In this document: positions 62,835-64,000 of the stretch, piece after piece
Position numbering within the stretch: the first letter of the stretch is position 1
Layout of the letters: each line of letters opens with the position of its first letter
DNA from: Candidatus Raymondbacteria bacterium RIFOXYA2_FULL_49_16
Lineage (GTDB): Bacteria > Fibrobacterota > OXYB2-FULL-49-7 > XYB2-FULL-49-35
DNA length: 64,000 nucleotides
Assembly (NCBI GenBank): GCA_001789205.1
Contig: MFYT01000096.1
Coordinates: 1 to 64,000, forward strand
Direction: 5' to 3'
Notes under the pieces: model-generated
Databases searched by the model: none
The model's input: only the letters and a program-made list of their open reading frames with translations
Told to the model about the DNA's origin: nothing
Position numbers and translations under genes: made by a program

Positions 62835-64000
62835 AGTAAGCTGTCGGGATCAAAGGCCACGCGTACTTTTACCTTCCTGAACGAAGAAGCGCGGAACCGT
62901 GCGAACCCCTCGGCCACTGCCGCGTGGAGTAGTACCGAATCCCTGCCTTTAATATACATAAAATGGCGGAACATATTGCGTATTTTAAACAGTGGCGCGG
63001 GAGACGGTCCCAGGACATCGACCCCCTCTTTCCCCTCGATTGCGCGCGCGAAATAAAACGCCGCTTCCCGCGACCGTTTCTCTGTTTTGTCCAAAAATTT
63101 CACAAGTACGCCCCGTGAAAACGGAGTAAATCCGAGTTCCCTCCTGTTTTCAAGCTCGTGGCGGTAATACGAATCATAGTCCTGCGCAACCGCGAACTGA
63201 ATGGAACGCTCATCGGGAGCATAGGTCTGCAGCACCACTTCGCCCGCGCTGCTCCCCCTGCCGCTTCTGCCGGCAACCTGGGTCAGCAGTTGAAAATTTC
63301 TTTCTGACGAGTGGAAATCAGGCATGAAAAGGCCCGTATCCGCAAGAATAACACCCACCAAAGTCACTTTATGAAAATCAAGCCCTTTGCTTACCATCTG
63401 GGTCCCGATCAGGACCTGTGCGCGTCCGCTTCTGAACGTTTCGAGGATGTCGCCTACCTTGTTTGCGCGCGAGGCAGCATCGTGATCGAGCCGTACAGCG
63501 GTAATGCCGGGAAAAAGTTTCCTCAGTTCCTCCTCCACTCGTTCAACCCCGGCACCCGCGGGTTTAAGCCTGTGTCCACCGCATGAAGGACATGTTTCAG
63601 GAGGCAGGGTGCGGGAATCACAATAATGGCAGACCATGCGGCCAATGGATTTGTGGTAGGTGAGGGAAACGGAACACTGGCCGCAGAGCGGCACATGACC
63701 GCACTCCCCGCACTGGAGAAAATTGGCGAATCCCCGCCTGTTTTTCAGAAGAATGACCTGCTCAGACCGTTCGAGTTTACATGCAATCTTCTCCTGAAGT
63801 GCACGTGAGAAAAGCGACCAGTTATTCTCCTTGCGTTCCGTGCGCATATCGACCAGTGTCACCCGTGGAAGCGACTGGTCATTATACCTTCTGGCAAGGG
63901 TCAGCAACCGGTATTTACCCAACTGGCAGTTGTATCTGCTCTCAAGGGACGGGGTCGCGCTACCCAGTACCACGACCGCGCCTTCGAGCTTGGCGCGCAT
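62831..64000 (-). CDS. priA: Primosomal helicase PriA, C-terminal part (window-truncated)
   Basis: Restarts replication at stalled forks. Only the last 389 residues lie in the window. Visible: helicase motif (VVLGSATPSLES), zinc-binding cysteines in two clusters (CGECGHVPLCGQC ... CHYCDSRTLPPETCPSCGG), VLIGTQMVSKGLDFHKVTLVG, QVAGRSGRG, and the PriA C-terminal domain ending in VRVAFDPDSLL. The ATG of the following carrier gene overlaps its stop, and the gene continues beyond 64000. Confidence 0.95.
   Translation of the reverse strand: MRAKLEGAVVVLGSATPSLESRYNCQLGKYRLLTLARRYNDQSLPRVTLVDMRTERKENNWSLFSRALQEKIACKLERSEQVILLKNRRGFANFLQCGECGHVPLCGQCSVSLTYHKSIGRMVCHYCDSRTLPPETCPSCGGHRLKPAGAGVERVEEELRKLFPGITAVRLDHDAASRANKVGDILETFRSGRAQVLIGTQMVSKGLDFHKVTLVGVILADTGLFMPDFHSSERNFQLLTQVAGRSGRGSSAGEVVLQTYAPDERSIQFAVAQDYDSYYRHELENRRELGFTPFSRGVLVKFLDKTEKRSREAAFYFARAIEGKEGVDVLGPSPAPLFKIRNMFRHFMYIKGRDSVLLHAAVAEGFARFRASSFRKVKVRVAFDPDSLL

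Overview
The window looks like part of a chromosome from a bacterium of the FCB superphylum, most likely Fibrobacterota or a close candidate phylum. The basis is several secreted proteins ending in type IX-like C-terminal sorting domains (YDIxGRxV ... GVYxVRxxxG ... R), secreted formylglycine-enzyme/FISUMP-type domains, chitobiase-type beta domains and giant beta-helix proteins. No rRNA, CRISPR array or transposase was seen. The phylum call is an inference from protein style only.

Left part (1-25.7 kb): two giant secreted proteins lie in tandem on the minus strand, 2755 aa followed by 4877 aa. The second ends in four near-duplicate parallel beta-helix modules. Divergent to them is a sorted M64-family metallopeptidase with a G10 tract in its coding sequence. 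A lipoprotein with FN3 and formylglycine-enzyme-like domains follows on the minus strand.

Middle part (about 26.1-52.46 kb): an integrative element, read almost entirely on the plus strand. It ends in an excisionase-like HTH protein and a tyrosine recombinase, 24 bp before a 40-nt 5' fragment of a tRNA-Leu(UAA) gene broken at the anticodon loop. Its first module (26.3-33.3 kb) holds a Cas4-like Fe-S nuclease, zinc proteins, SpoVG, a DUF932 protein, a two-domain sliding-clamp-like protein, an M48 peptidase and a receiver-like protein. A cargo block (33.3-38.2 kb) encodes secreted proteins, several with type IX sorting domains. Then come regulators, an HNH nuclease, a ferredoxin and a divergently transcribed unknown gene. 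A second module (41.0-45.1 kb) encodes a RuvB-like AAA+ ATPase (frameshifted), a MoxR-like AAA+ ATPase, a CobT-like VWA protein and an unknown partner. A primase-helicase of the phage D5 type (47.3-49.9 kb) points to autonomous or induced replication. GC-rich hairpins recur between genes, and one 435-bp gap (32.64-33.07 kb) looks like a structured RNA. The left attachment site was not found.

Right part (52.6-64 kb): a stand-alone AAA ATPase with DUF4143, then one tightly overlapping minus-strand operon read from the right edge: priA (cut by the window) - NTT-type carrier with HEAT repeats - cyclic-nucleotide-binding protein - solute-binding lipoprotein - outer-membrane barrel - metH - rubredoxin. 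The 52-aa rubredoxin is easily missed. Neighbouring genes overlap, or lie 4 bp apart, so the whole set is probably co-transcribed.
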